From assembly GCA_018350325.1 (NCBI GenBank), contig JAEVLN010000043.1, positions 186,001-250,000 of the forward strand: DNA of 64,000 nucleotides. The letters are read 5' to 3'. Made by a program: the position numbers and the translations under genes. The notes below the pieces were generated by a model. It worked only from the letters and a program-made list of their open reading frames with translations, was not told the origin of the DNA and searched no databases. Numbering within the stretch: position 1 is the first letter of the stretch; each line of letters begins with the position of its first letter. Positions 22,597 through 34,624 of the stretch are shown one piece after another. The DNA is from Globodera rostochiensis. Lineage: Eukaryota > Nematoda > Chromadorea > Rhabditida > Heteroderidae.

Positions 22597-24356
22597 ATGG
22601 AGCGATGGTTCGCCTACGAGACCGGGATGCCCTGGTGCGAGTCACAATCTGACAACAAGTACAAGATTGTGCCATTTGTGGCCGAGTGAGTGTTGCAAAA
22701 TCAATTATCGGCATTTTGGCAAGGACTTGGCCAAAAAAAAATTTAAATTTTGAACAAAATATATGCTATTATAAAAAGATTAAAATAATAATTTTAGCGG
22801 AATTTTCTTTTGGCGATTTTTGCTGTAAACTTCTTTTTATTTAAAAATCTTTTGGGCTAAATATTTAAAAAGTTTTTAAACCCTTCGAATCATTTTAATT
22901 TTTTGCCAATTATTTTAATATTTAAACGAACATATTTGCGCGCTTGCACAGATTTGCCAACACCGTGTCCAACTTGCCGCTGGTGCTGTTCCCTCTGTTG
23001 AACGTCTTCCAACTTTGGCCCTACCTCAGCCGCGTGAATCCATTGGCAATTTGGCCCCACGCACTGTTGGCACTGAACGGCATGGCATCGGCATATTACC
23101 ACGCCACGCTGTCCCTGTTCGGTCAATTGATGGACGAACTGCTGCTCTTGCACATGATCAACACTTGCCTGATCGCCTACATGCCGGTGCTGGACAGAGT
23201 CGTGCCGCCAAAGCTGCAGGCTTATCAGTACGAAATTTGGCTGATTTTTTTTGGCAATTTTTTTTGTATAATTACGGATACAAAACAATTATTTTCACAT
23301 AATTAACAAATTCAGGCGGCACATTCGTCTGGCAATTGTTCTGCTGTCCGTTATGGTCTCCGTCCTCTGTTTTATTAAGCCAGCGGTGAACGCATTCGTT
23401 TTGATCACATTTTCACTGCCCGCGGCATTTCTGGTGTACTTTGAGGGCACGCGGTTGGGGGCTTAATTATTTGCATTTTATTTATTGATTATTTATTTGG
23501 CAAAATCTTTCAAAGATCAGATCACGGAAACAAGTTTGGACTTAAAGATCGGACAAATCTGGACTTTCTAAAGAGCAGATCACGGGGACAAATCTGGACT
23601 TTCTTTAGATCAGATCACGGGGACAAATCCTCTAAGATCGGACAAATCTGGACTTTCTTTTGATCAGATCACGGGGACAAATCTGGACTCTCTAAAGATC
23701 GGACAAATCTGGACTCTAAAGATCGGACAAATCTGGACTTTCTAAAGATCAAATCACGGGGACAAATCTGGACTTTCTTTTGATCAGATCACGGGGACAA
23801 ATCCTCTAAGATCGGACAAATCTGGACTTTCTAAAGATCAGATCACGGGGACAAATCTGGACTCTCTAAAGATCGGACAAATCTGGACTTTCTCTAGATC
23901 AGATCACGGGGACCCGTATCATATAAAATTAAAATGTTTTCCCAAAGAAATGGCATTCCCGAGGCGCCTAATCTGATCAACCGCATTATGCTCTCCTGGA
24001 CAATGGCAATTGCGTGTTGGCTGGCGGACCGGCTGATCTGTGAGCTGTGGCTTCAGCTTGGCACGCCGTATCTGCACGCTGTTTGGCATTTTCTTGCCGC
24101 TTATGCCGGGTAAGTAAATTTTGCGTGCCATATTTTTATGTCCAAACTTTTTGTGATTTGTCCCAATTTGAGCTACAACGTGTTCGTCATGTTCTCTCTG
24201 TTGGACATCAAAAAACGTTCTGCAATTAAACAGCACGGGTTCAGCACTTCCATTCGCTATTTTCCTTCCCCTCAGGGGCTGACGAAGGACGGGCCGCCAT
24301 TTTTGACCTTTCCCTATTTGGTTTTGATGGATTCGAGCGCAAAATGTTTGGAATAA
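22597..24356 (+). CDS. Alkaline ceramidase (ACER family), 5 exons, 282 aa
   Basis: Multi-pass ER/Golgi hydrolase that cleaves ceramide to sphingosine and fatty acid. Exons: 22597-22685, 22952-23227, 23316-23453, 23948-24109, 24173-24356; phases agree and the total is 849 nt. Diagnostic features seen: an early W-C-E segment (PWCESQ), AEFANTVSN, the S-x3-H-x10-D zinc/catalytic block (SAYYHATLSLFGQLMDEL), FIKPAVN, and the second metal motif H-x3-H (LHAVWHFL). Order and spacing match ACER1/2-type enzymes and length is normal for the family. Hydrophobic segments predict about seven membrane helices. The stop overlaps an AATAAA signal. Intron 3 is filled by a satellite array. Confidence 0.92.
23490..23925. 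repeat. Satellite array in ceramidase intron 3
   Basis: Irregular tandem array of about 35-60 bp units built from GATCAGATCACGGGGACAAA and TCTGGACTTTCTAAAGATC. Two sub-units alternate, one with the GATCACGGGGAC block and one with AAGATCGGACAAATCTGGAC. Confidence 0.9.
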
Positions 24357-24714
24357 AATTGTCAGCCTTTTCGATCGAGAATCTTTAAAAATCTCGGCCC
24401 GAGATCTTGGTCGGTCTAGGCTCTACTTAAAACCAAAAATTACAAAATGTCAAATTAAATTCCCTCTTTTTTTTGTTGAACGCGGCCGGCGCCTTCAATT
24501 CTTATAATTTGTAACTCGTTTCTACAAAATTTTATGAACCAATAAAAGAAAAAGATCACATGTTCAAACATTCTTTTTTTAACCAAAATGAGGTGGTTAT
24601 TTTGTCGAGAAACAAAATGTTTTATTAAAAATGAGATTTTGGATTTGGGGGGGGGGGGGGGATTGGGCTGCTGAAGAATGATCATTCACTGATCAGGATT
24701 CACACTTTTTCTGT
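24357..24714. other. Interval between convergent genes
   Basis: Holds a fragment of the GATCTCGG/CTCGAGATC dispersed repeat (24370-24420) and a poly-G run near 24648. No gene seen. Confidence 0.5.
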
Positions 24715-25705
24715 TCAAACAGGCATCCGATCGGGTTTTCCAGGCCCGTCCGTTTTGTCTACGCTCTCAACATTCTGTTGTTGTTGTTGTTGGTTTGATC
24801 GATGACGATTGCTTTTGCTGGCCCCGAAGAATTGCCGAATGGAACCGCTTTGGTGGGCGATCAGCTGTCTCAGTTTGGAGCTTTTGCGACGCTTTTCGCC
24901 CAACATTTCTGAATACATTTTATGCTTTTGGGTTTATATTTTAATAGAAAATCTTTTGCGCCCCCAGCGATTATCGCTGACATTTTTGTGCCATTCCGGA
25001 CCCCAAACATGCCGCCCTCAAAGACCCCTGACTTTCGCCCCCAGCGATAATCCCCTACATCCCCCTACCCCTACGTTCCTACCCCTACCCCTACCACTAC
25101 GTTCCTACCCCTACCCCTACCACTACGTTCCTACCCCTACCCCTACCCTTACCCCTACGTCCCTACCCCTACCCCTACCCCTACGTCCCTACCCCTACCC
25201 CTACCCTTACCCCTACGTCCCTACCCCTACCCCTACCCCTACGTCCCTACCCCTACCCCTACCCTTACCCCTACGTCCCTACCCCTACCCCTACCCCTAC
25301 CCCTACGTCCCTACCCCTACCCCTACCCCTACGTCCCTACCCCTACCCCTACCCCTACCCCTACGTCCCTACCCCTACCCCTACCCCTACGTCCCTACCC
25401 CTACCCCTACCCCTACCCCTACCCCGACGTCCCCGCCTCGCCTCACCTCTGACCGCCCGCGTGCAGGTTGCCCTGAGCATGGCTTTCTGCCACATTTCCT
25501 GCGGCGACTCGCTGACCTCCGGCTTGCCGTCCACTAATCGTCGTCCAAATTCAGTGTAGCTGAGCTTTTTCTGTGTTGACTCGAACACCAACGGATGCGG
25601 TTGCTGTTGTCCGTCCATGTGCGACGACGGCAACAGCAAATCACGACGGGCCGCATAAAACTCCACGGGCCCGTCCATCCCAGAGTTGTTCATCATCCCA
25701 ATCAT
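24715..25705 (-). CDS. Unknown two-exon protein, 150 aa, with a PIP-like motif
   Basis: Exon 1 is 25705 down to 25447 (259 nt, donor GTGAGG); exon 2 is 24908 down to 24715 (acceptor TATTCAG). The phases agree (1 to 1). The N-terminal part carries [17 protein letters not shown] and a helix-like [13 protein letters not shown]. The C-terminal part is basic ([14 protein letters not shown]), then SGSIRQFFG, then a Gln run. I-x-x-F-F after a basic patch resembles a PCNA-binding box lacking its Gln, which hints at a nuclear protein but is not proof. The intron contains the TAGGGG array. Upstream sequence is satellite DNA, so additional 5' exons cannot be excluded. Confidence 0.45.
25045..25437. repeat. 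(CCCCTA)n / TAGGGG array with ACGTCCCTAC interruptions
   Basis: About 390 bp of CCCCTA hexamers in blocks of two to five, separated by ACGTCCCTA or ACGTTCCTA. On the minus strand it is a long TAGGGG tract able to form G-quadruplexes. It lies in the intron of the minus-strand gene at 24715-25705. Confidence 0.95.
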
Positions 25706-26055
25706 TGGTGATCAGGTCGAGAGTGTAAGGTGATCAGGTCGAGAGTGGAAGGTGATCAGTCAACGTCCAGAGTCAAAGTAATCAGGTCGGAAGTGTAAGG
25801 TGATCAGGCCGAGAATCGAAGTGATCAGGTCGAGAGTGGAAGGTGATCAGGTTGAGAGTGGAAGGTGATCAGATCGAGAGTGGAAGGTGATCAGGTCGAG
25901 AGTGGAAGGTGATCAGGTCGAAAGTGGAAGGTGATCAGGTCGAGAGTGGAAGGTGATCAGTCAACGTCCAGAGTGAAAGTAATCAGGTCGGAAGTGTAAG
26001 GTGATCAGGCCGAGAATCGAAGTGATCAGGTCGAGAGTAAAGGTGATCAGGTGGA
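25705..26055. repeat. 22-bp satellite array
   Basis: About 15 copies of GGTGATCAGGTCGAGAGTGGAA and close variants, with one higher-order duplication: the block containing GATCAGTCAACGTCCAGAGT occurs at 25754 and again at 25965. Confidence 0.9.
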
Positions 26056-27658
26056 TTCTCAATGCTGTTCTAAATTGGCAAGTATACATTGCACAGAGTC
26101 GCAAAGCTAAATTTTGGGCAAAATATTTTCTGGAACTTTTCTGATCGAGGATCCGATCATTTTTTGAGTCCAATAGCGAAAACACTAAACAACTCTCTCA
26201 TATGATGTGTATATACTAAACAAAGTGTGCGAAAGGGTGTCAATATTTGCGCATTTCGGAGAGGATATTTCTACCAAATTTGTCAATTGGACCCCATCAA
26301 AAAACCTCACCAAATTCTAACTCCGATCAATTTTTGTGTACTGATCAACCGGAGTGATTTGATCGTTATTTATATGCGCATTGGGAGAGATAAATGAATG
26401 AATGAAAGGTGATGAATGGGTGAATTTGGATTGCGCAAAAAGTGAACTGTGCTTGCTGTGTGTGTCAAGTTGAGCGAACAGTTTGTGAGGGTGGAATTTG
26501 GGTGATGACGGAAACTCGGGCGGGCGTGGTAAAATTGTGCCCCCCCCTTCCCCCTCCCCCAATTTTGCTAATTTTAATTTTAACCGATCAAATTTACAAA
26601 AAATTCGATTGAAAAAAACGGGCAAAAAACAGGCTCAAAATGTGATTTGTAATTTTGGCTTCAAATATGGAATAAAAATCCCCCCAAATATTTTAGGGAA
26701 TAATTTGAATTTGGGTTAATCAAATTTTTCCAATTTATCAAAAGTTGCTTTCACTTTCCAAAAATTTTATTTGCGCTATAAATAAGGGAAATGCATTCGC
26801 TCCGATAAATTTATATATAAATGCCTTAAAAAAGTGCAAATTAACGAATTGCGCAACAAAAAATGTTCTCAAAACTTTTATAAATCCTCCAAAAACCCTA
26901 AAAAAGCGAATTTTCTTATCAAATGGCGGCAAAAGTGCGGAAACGGCAAAAGAATTTATAGCGTAATTTTGACCAATTTGTCGGGCAGGTGGGCGCGTGA
27001 ATTGTGCGTGGGGGTGGTTTTTGATGATTATTAGTTACATTTATTTATTCCTCAAAAACGATGATTAATTCAAATATTTAATATTTTTGAGTGTCTTTTT
27101 GTCGACGTAATCGCGTCGCGTTTTTTGTTTGGTGAATTTGTGCCGCCGCCGCCGCCGCCATTCTTCAGCCCATTCAGTCAAGTCCATTCAGGGAACCCCT
27201 TTTATTTATACATCGGAATTTGAAGGGGACAAAAGTCACTTTTTTTTGATGAGTTTTGAGTGATTAGACAATCCGGTTTGGTGTATTTGCATTGGATTTT
27301 GTGATGGATGTCGCCGACAATGGACCTTTTTGATGAAAGCGTTTTTAAGAGAGTCCAGAAAATGGTGGAAATAAAGAATTCCCAATAGAAAGTGGTTCGG
27401 TTGTACTTTGAATTGGAGAGGAACAAGTTTAGATTATGAAATCAAACTTGTAATAATTAGAGCCCCCCCCCCGGGGGCTATATTTTTCAACCCACCCCCC
27501 CCCCCCCAAAAAAAAGAGGGACTTAAGCGGGGCTGGCTTTATTTGAGGAAATACGGTAGTATGGGTGATTAAGACTAATGCTCGGCACGGTTCGGGATTA
27601 CCTCGGAATTTTTCGGTATACCAATCGATTTTTTTGATATTACCGTTTCGGTGTACAC

Positions 27659-27804
27659 TAGTGATGCACGAGAGTCTCGGTCTCGAGTCTCGACACAAGA
27701 AAAGTCTCGGGTTTTTTGGGTCTCGGTCTCTTATCGAGTCTCGGAGTCAAGTCTCGGTATCGAGTCTCGAGTATCGGGAAATTTTGGGTCCCGTGCATCA
27801 CTCG
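27659..27804. mobile_element. Inverted-repeat element with CTCGAGTCTCGG interior
   Basis: Ends TAGTGATGCACGAG and CCGTGCATCACTCG are near-inverted copies around about 120 bp of TCTCGGTCTCGAGTCTCG repeats. The interior resembles that of the TAGAGCCCGG family, but the ends differ. Confidence 0.55.
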
Positions 27805-27971
27805 TGTACACCCCCCCCCCCGAAAACTTTTCGCTGTTTTGGCTGTTTCTGTGTACGGAATACCGAAAAACGCATTTGCTGAGCACTAATTGGGGCTAAG
27901 ATTTTTTAGCCAATTAATTTGTTTGTTTAAATTTGGTTTAAAAAAGCAACACAGACATTAAATTTAGCCCC

Positions 27972-28170
27972 GTGGTTGAATATGTACAGGATGTGTTGAT
28001 TGAAACTGACACTAAGATAATGCAAAACATTGGACACGTCTCTCTGAAAAAGTTGGTTCATCGCCTCTGGGGCTACGGTGAATTGCTTCTCCAACAATTT
28101 TTGGAGCATTTGGGAGCCGATGTTTTAACCATTATAAAGCTGTTGACCCTTTTTGCTATGGACGTCAGTA
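27972..28170 (+). other. Exon-like open segment, strand uncertain
   Basis: The plus frame reads a helical, leucine-rich peptide (for example IGHVSLKKLVHRLWGYGELL), preceded by TTTAG. The minus strand of the same stretch is also open. No family recognised and no partner exon found. Confidence 0.2.
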
Positions 28171-28984
28171 ACATGTCCCCTTATGTTCTTTTTCTAAAAT
28201 TTAAATTGTTGAAGAGCATTCTCTTAGGCTTCTCCCATCTGTACCGGGGGGATGGATGGACCGGGCTATCCCGTTTTTTTCCCAAAAAACGGGACAGCAT
28301 TTTAAAACACGGGATATTTGGTCATCAAAAAACACGGGAAAAGGCATTTTTTTCTTTTATAAAATTAATAAATTTTACCTTTCACAGGAATTCTCAGCGT
28401 TGCGCCACGAAACACCCAATCAGCCAAAAATCACGAAATGCCCACGGATTCGAACAAATTTTCGAAAATTCAAAAAATTTCTAAAATCAATTTTGGGGCT
28501 CAAAATCGGTCAAGAAGCATGAATTCGGGTCCAAGATTTAGAACAGAGCGAACTTGGAGGTCAGATTTGGATTCTACGGCCTAGAAATCCCCTAAAAATT
28601 TTCGAAAATTTGTTCGAATTCGGGTCCGGGATTTAGAATAGAGCGAACTTGTAGGTCAGATTCGGATTCTACGCCCTTGTATAGCCCTAACAAAAATTTT
28701 TTGTCGACTTTAAACAAAACAAATTTTTTTTTGGGTATTTCGTATTTTGGTTGATTGGGTGTTTCGTTGGCGCGCCATTCTCAGCAGACCTTTTAAGTGT
28801 TGTACATATTTTAAGCCTTTTGGATTATTTTTTAAACAAAAAATATTAATTATTTTAAAATTTTTGGTCATCGCCTGGCGGCGGCACTGCTGGGCGCCTG
28901 CAGATGATCACAAGAGTGGGCGGCGATGCAAATTCATCCCCGCATTAATTGCTCATTTTGGCCAATCAATCGTCTTCATTGCAG

Positions 28985-29336
28985 CCACTCCCGGTCATTG
29001 CCTGCCGATCGGGAATGGGCGGAATTCCGTTTTCCGTTTTCTCGAAATATTCGCCCATTCCCCCACCCCCCGTTGCCGATCAGGTGAGCTTTTTGCCTAT
29101 GTTCACTGAACATTTTTGCCTTTCAGTTTTGCCCGCCCCATTTTTGCTCCGTCCGATAAATATTTTATTCACTAATTATTCTCCAATTGGATCCCCGGCT
29201 AGCTGGTAATGGAGAACAACTCCCTCCAGGGGATAACTGCTCCATCGCCAATTCGGCAGTTTCGAGCAGGCGTCAGTTCCGACGGCCTTCCCCCCCCCCC
29301 CTATTCTCCCCGAACGCCCCGAAGAGTTCAGTTCGG
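28985..29336 (+). CDS. Two exon-like segments, possible distal 5' exons of the 38-kb membrane-protein gene
   Basis: Exon 28985-29083 (acceptor TTCATTGCAG, donor CAG|GTGAGC, 33 codons) and exon 29203-29336 (acceptor CCGGCTAG, donor GG|GTAAAT) join in phase. They encode a Pro/Ser-rich cytosolic-type sequence including VFSKYSPIPPPPVADQ and a PPPPYSPRTPRRVQF segment with a PPxY WW-binding motif. The final phase (2) matches the acceptor at 38728-38729 of the downstream membrane-protein gene, giving an in-frame fusion. The first coding exon is not fixed; an ATG at 28904 followed by a GTGGGC donor is one option. An independent unknown gene is the alternative. Confidence 0.4.
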
Positions 29337-32300
29337 GTAAATCACTCGGGGGGACCCAACATCAAGCAGTTCAAAAAATTGGAATTCGGAGCAAGAAAAG
29401 TAAACAAAGCTCGCCTAGGGGCAAGGTTATCTGGAGGGGGGGGGGGGTACTCAAATTGCAACCAGTTTAAGAATTGCGCATGGGCCAAAAACATTTTATT
29501 GTTAACAAAAGGTAAACAGAGCGACGGCACTAAATATTAAAATTACATTTCTTCGGCGTCGGTAAAAAATAATTTTGTACCGGGCCGGTACCCGCCGCGT
29601 CGGGCATCGGGCTTTAGCCCGGGTCGGGTATTTGCCCACCGGGCGCCCGGGTACCCGCCCGACTCGGTATAACTTTTTTTTTAAACCCAATCAAATCAAG
29701 CAAACAAAATGCCATTGAAAGCTCTACTAAATAAGAAGAATCATTTAAAAAAGGCCAAGCGGTTCAATTTCGTTTTTTTCAAAAGTTCAGTGTGAAAAAG
29801 CACCCAAAATTGGAGGGTTATCGCGGGGTTTCATAGTTTTCTTAAATAACTTTTTCACGAATTTTCTAGTTCAACTTTGACTAGTTTTCAGCGTCTGTAA
29901 AAAATATTGCAAATAGAAATGGCGCGTATTGGCCAAAGAGTACCGTAGACGCCAGGGATGGTCGGGATTCCGATTTCCGAACTTTTTTTAGGCCTCGGAA
30001 CTTTCCGATTTCGGATTTTCTGAAATTTTTTGAGGTCGTCGCCTTCCGCGCGCAGTCGGTCCTCCCATCGCTTCGGCATCTTTTCCCCAAATACGAAGAG
30101 AGTGCCGATGATCCGCTCCGTTATCTTACATAGAACTATTTCATTTTTATATGGCTCAATTTAAATTGTTTTAGGAGCAATTTGTTGATTTTTTAAATTT
30201 TCCTAATTGACAAAATGTCGTTGGCGAAACGTCTCCATATTGTGCAGCTAGGCTGACCAAAAATTAAAATTGTTTAATTACATATTTAAATGACACAATT
30301 TTTTGAGTAAAACTTTCTTTAATTTCATATCATTTAAATTTTGATCAATTAACTGAATATTCGATAAGAATGAACAAACTTTTGAAAGCAAATTATTGAG
30401 ACTATTTTTTTTTTGCTCCTTCTTTCCCATTTTTGTTTCAACCATTCCAGCAGCACCCCCAAATTGCATTGCAAATTCTTTTGTAACAACTTTTTTAGCA
30501 TTAATTGCAGGACAATTTGGCAGCATCGGGTCCAAAGTATTTTCGTTCCGCACCCGTCCCCCCCCCCCGCCCGCCTCCCAACCGCCCAAAACTCACACAA
30601 AACGATTGCCGCTCCCTTTTTGGCCCAGTTTCATCACATTAGCGTTTTGGCCGGCTCAGGTCCATAGTTCTTCGCCCCTCCCCCCGCCCCGAAAAGTTCC
30701 CCCCCCCCCCCACAACAGACATTTTATTGGGCCGTCGCTAATTACTGTTCATTTCCCTCCCGGCGTTGTCCTATTGCCCGTGAAATTCACGTGAACGGGC
30801 GGATGGACGGGCGGTCGGTGGGTGGAGGAAGGTAATGACAATTAGCAAAACACTAATTATGTGCAGCAGCAGCAAACAGTTCACTTCACAGAGTCGACAA
30901 CATGAACGACGACGACGACAGCAGCAGCCAGCAGAAGCGGAGAATTTGGATGGCGGACGGGCGATAAGAAAGGGGTCGGGATGCTTAAAGTGATCGGAAC
31001 GGAACGGAATTTTGACGAGAATAATGGGAGGGCGTGAACGCGGCGGCGGTGTTGGGTTATCGGCTGGCAACAACAGAGAGAAGCTGGCTGCTGATTGGTG
31101 GTTGTCGGCGGCTGTCCGATCACTTTTTGGTGCTGCTGGTAATCGGGTGCGGCTGCGGGCGTTAATTGTCGCGTCCCCGTCGGCGTTTTGCCCTTTTGTT
31201 TTTTGTGATTTTGCCGATAGTCGGCGGGAACAGCAGCGAGAAGTGCAGCAACAGCAACAGCAGCAGTTTTTTGGTCTACTAAAAGTTTATAGGTATATAA
31301 ATTGATTCGCATATGCGCCCTATCAAATGCAAACAAAAATGCACTTTATTTGTTTTGTGAAAAGTGCAAATTGAATTTTTTTAAATGTTTATATTAAAAA
31401 AAAAATTTTGGCGTTCTGTCAATGACAGTGAGGAAATTATTGAATAAAAGTATGTAAAAATTAAAATAATTAAACAAACGAAATCATTGTAACCGATTGA
31501 AAAAATATAAAAGCAAAGTTTACAAATTATAAAGTAACAAAATTGCCATAATTATTCTTATTGAAATTAATTTCACTTTTTGTAGTTTGGTTTTGAGTTT
31601 GAGCCGAGCTTCGCGGTTTCGCGCGCCATTCCGTTCCAATTTAAAATAAACAAAATTTGGCGGCAAAATGTTACTCCCCTAAATTGTAAATTAAATTAAT
31701 TCTTCTTCTCATCAAATTTTGTGCTTCACCAATCGCCAGCCCTCCGCCTGCCTAATTTTGTGTAAAAACCAAAGGCTAAGGTCGACGTCAAAAGCGTTCC
31801 GCGTAATTTTTGGTGCACCAAACAATTTGCAATTTCAATCGGTTCCAAAACTGCGGCGTTGATCAGAGGCATTTTGATCACATCGCCGCCGCCGCCTGAT
31901 CACCCGCCATCCGCGCACAATCTCCGTCATCTTGATCACCGCCCTTCTCCCCCCCCCCCTCCCCCTCTCGTTGCCATCATCAATTTTTGCTCCAAATTTG
32001 TTTTGTGCAATTTGCAATACGAAAATGCTTCCCCTTACCGGGTGTAAAATGAAAAAAGTTTTGGATGCACTCGCAAAAAGAAATTTGGTATTTAATTTTG
32101 CAAATTGCAAATTCTTTTTTTTTCTTCTTTTAATTTAAAATTTCATCAATTTGAAATTCGATTTTTTACAAACACAAAAATGTTGCGTGTGAGACAATTC
32201 CTTCTCCCTTATCTTTTCTTTTCTTTTGACAACGAATGGATTGGTCAAAAATTCTTTAACCATTCAAAAAGTTCAAAAGATACCGTAACTTTATGGGGCA

Positions 32301-32379
32301 TAATGCCGTCCGTTAATTTCTAATTGCAAATGACAACAAAATGGACTAAATGATAAGAAATGTGCTCTTTCACAGTTTG

Positions 32380-33335
32380 GGCATTTAAATTAGGGTTCCC
32401 CGACCCCTCGGGGGATGGAAAGTCGGGGGGGGGGGGGGTCGGGGGTGCGTCGGGGAGTAACCCTAATTTAAATATGTTTCAGCATTTAAATTAGGGTTGC
32501 TCCCCGACCCCTCGGGGGATGGAAAGTCGGGGGGCGGGGGGGGGAGGGGTCGGGGGTGCGTCGGGGAGTAACCCTAATTTAAATATGTTTCAGCATTTAA
32601 ATTAGGGTTGCTCCCCGACCCCTCGGGGGATGGAAAGTCGGGGGGGGGGGGGGGGGGGGGGGGGGGGGTCGGGGGTGCGTCGGGGAGTAACCCTAATTTA
32701 AATATGTTTCAGCATTTAAATTAGGGTTGCTCCCCGACCCCTCGGTGGTGGAAAGTCGGGGGGTCGGGGTCGCGTCGGGGAGTAACCCTAATTAAATATG
32801 TTTCAGCATTTAAATTAGGGTTGCTCCCCGACCCCTCGGGGGATGGAAACTCGGGGGGGGGGGTCGGGGGCGCATCGGGGAGTAACCCTAATTTAAATAT
32901 GTTTCAGCATTTCTATTAGGGTTGCTCCCCGACCCCTCGGGGGTGGAAAGTCGGGGGGTCGGGGTCGCGTCGGGGATAACCCTAATTTAAATATGTTTCA
33001 GGATTTAAATTAGGGTTGCTCCCCGACCCCTCGGGGGTGGAAAGTCGGGGGGTCGGGGTCGCGTCGGGGATAACCCTAATTTAAATATGTTTCAGCATTT
33101 AAATTAGGGTTGCTCCCCGACCCCTCGGGGGTGGAAAGTCGGGGGGTCGGGGTCGCGTCGGGGATAACCCTAATTTAAATATGTTTCAGAATTTAAATTA
33201 GGGTTGCTCCCCGAATTCTCGAAGATGGAAAGGTCGGGGATCGGGGGCGCGTCGGCTGCTGAAATATTAAATTAGGGTGCTCCCCGACCCCTCGGGGGTC
33301 GGGGAGCGGGTCGGGGAGCAAACCTCTAATTTAAA
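32380..33335. repeat. Tandem array of about ten palindromic 70-117 bp units
   Basis: Each unit runs from ATTTAAATTAGGGTTGCTCC through CCGACCCCTCGGGGGATGG, a variable G run and GGTCGGGG to GGGGAGTAACCCTAATTTAAAT, followed by ATGTTTCAGC. The two halves of every unit are inverted copies (AAATTAGGGTT versus AACCCTAATTT; CTCCCCGACC versus GGTCGGGGAG), so each unit can form a long hairpin. Unit length varies mainly through the G run. Confidence 0.9.
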
Positions 33336-34624
33336 TATGTTTTATAACCGTTTTTGTTCAACAGGGCCAAAAAGCAAACAAGGTGAATAGACTAAGGTTT
33401 TATGTTTCAAATATTGTGATAATTGTTTTCTTAACTGACCTATGTATGTACATACGATTTTGGGTCTGCCTCAATATTTGATCAAAGATCATGTCGATCG
33501 ATTAGATCATATTTTGAAGAGATACGAGTCATCGCGCTTTGATCCAATTTTGTAGTGGCTGGTCAGACAAGACCCAGATAAGCAAATGTTAATTTTTAGA
33601 AAAAACATAATAAAATTTTGGCTAAAAACATTTTGATCAAAAAATGTTCAACCAAACGACAAACGCCGTCCCCAGCGTGCCGTCTTTTTCCCGCTTTAAC
33701 AAACTCTCCAGCGACAATCACTTTAGGCAACTTGTCCTTTTGGCACTTTGCGGTGTTGTCACTTTTGTACTGTAAGTTTTTAAAAGGCGCCAAGTGTCAA
33801 ATTAATTTAATTGGCAAAATGCCAAACCTGACGGTTTAAACGCTTTTTAATGTGTCGCCACATATTCATTTTAAAGGCCAAAATTATTTGTTTTTGTTGA
33901 TTATTTTGGGTTTATTAATTAGCAACCCAAAGCGAAAGATGCTTTTGTTACAAATAAGTTGATGATAAAATTAACGAATTATATTTCCTTCCCTCCATTG
34001 TCCCCATGCAAAACAAAATCTTTTTTTTTTAAAAACTTTTTGTCCCCGCCGCCCCAACAGTCACAAACAACGCACACACACACAATTGTGATCGGCCAGC
34101 GATCGGTCTGGTGAGCACAGCTGAGATGATGACGAGCAGAGAGCAGTTGGCTTGGCGGGGCGGGCGATGGTCGATTGATTGCTCACATTTAACGCCCCCC
34201 CCCCGCCCGCCTCCGTCCGCCACAATTTCACGTGAATCGGACGCTCCCATTCACATGAGAGCACCGAAAAAGAACACAAATTCATCTCCAATCCAATCCA
34301 AATCACCGGGTTTGATTTGAGCGAATCCTTAAACCCTTTTATACCCGGCGGCGACGCCAATCGTCGCATTTGCGCTGGAGGGGGGGGGGCACACATTGGC
34401 GCGCACGACTGTTTCAATATGTTGGCGCCGAGAAGACAGACGACGACTTTTTGTGTCGGTGGAAGCGTGGACTTTGTCCCCCGCCCCCCCCCGGGCGAAG
34501 TGCACCTATAAAAGTCTAATTGCTTTGATCGGTGATAAAATTGGGTATTTTCCAAGAGTTGCAGTTGATCATCCCCGATCACTTTTTTATGGTTGGCGGA
34601 TGGACAAGTCTTAGCTGAATTCAT

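Larger units (their letters stand above)
26056..28984. other. Intergenic region with dispersed repeats
   Basis: AT-rich sequence. Recognisable items are the inverted-repeat element at 27659-27804, TCTCGG/CGAGAC runs, a (GCC)n stretch near 27144, and a long frame at 27972-28484. No confident gene. Confidence 0.5.

Noticed and set aside
22890..23288. 132-aa minus-strand ORF
   Set aside because: Antisense shadow of ceramidase exon 2.
24809..25537. 242-aa plus-strand ORF rich in Leu-Pro and Tyr-Pro repeats
   Set aside because: It is a translation of the CCCCTA array; on the minus strand the same DNA is an intron.
30771..31336. 151-aa minus-strand Ala/Gln/Val-rich ORF
   Set aside because: Low-complexity CAG/GCC-rich DNA without splice or domain support.
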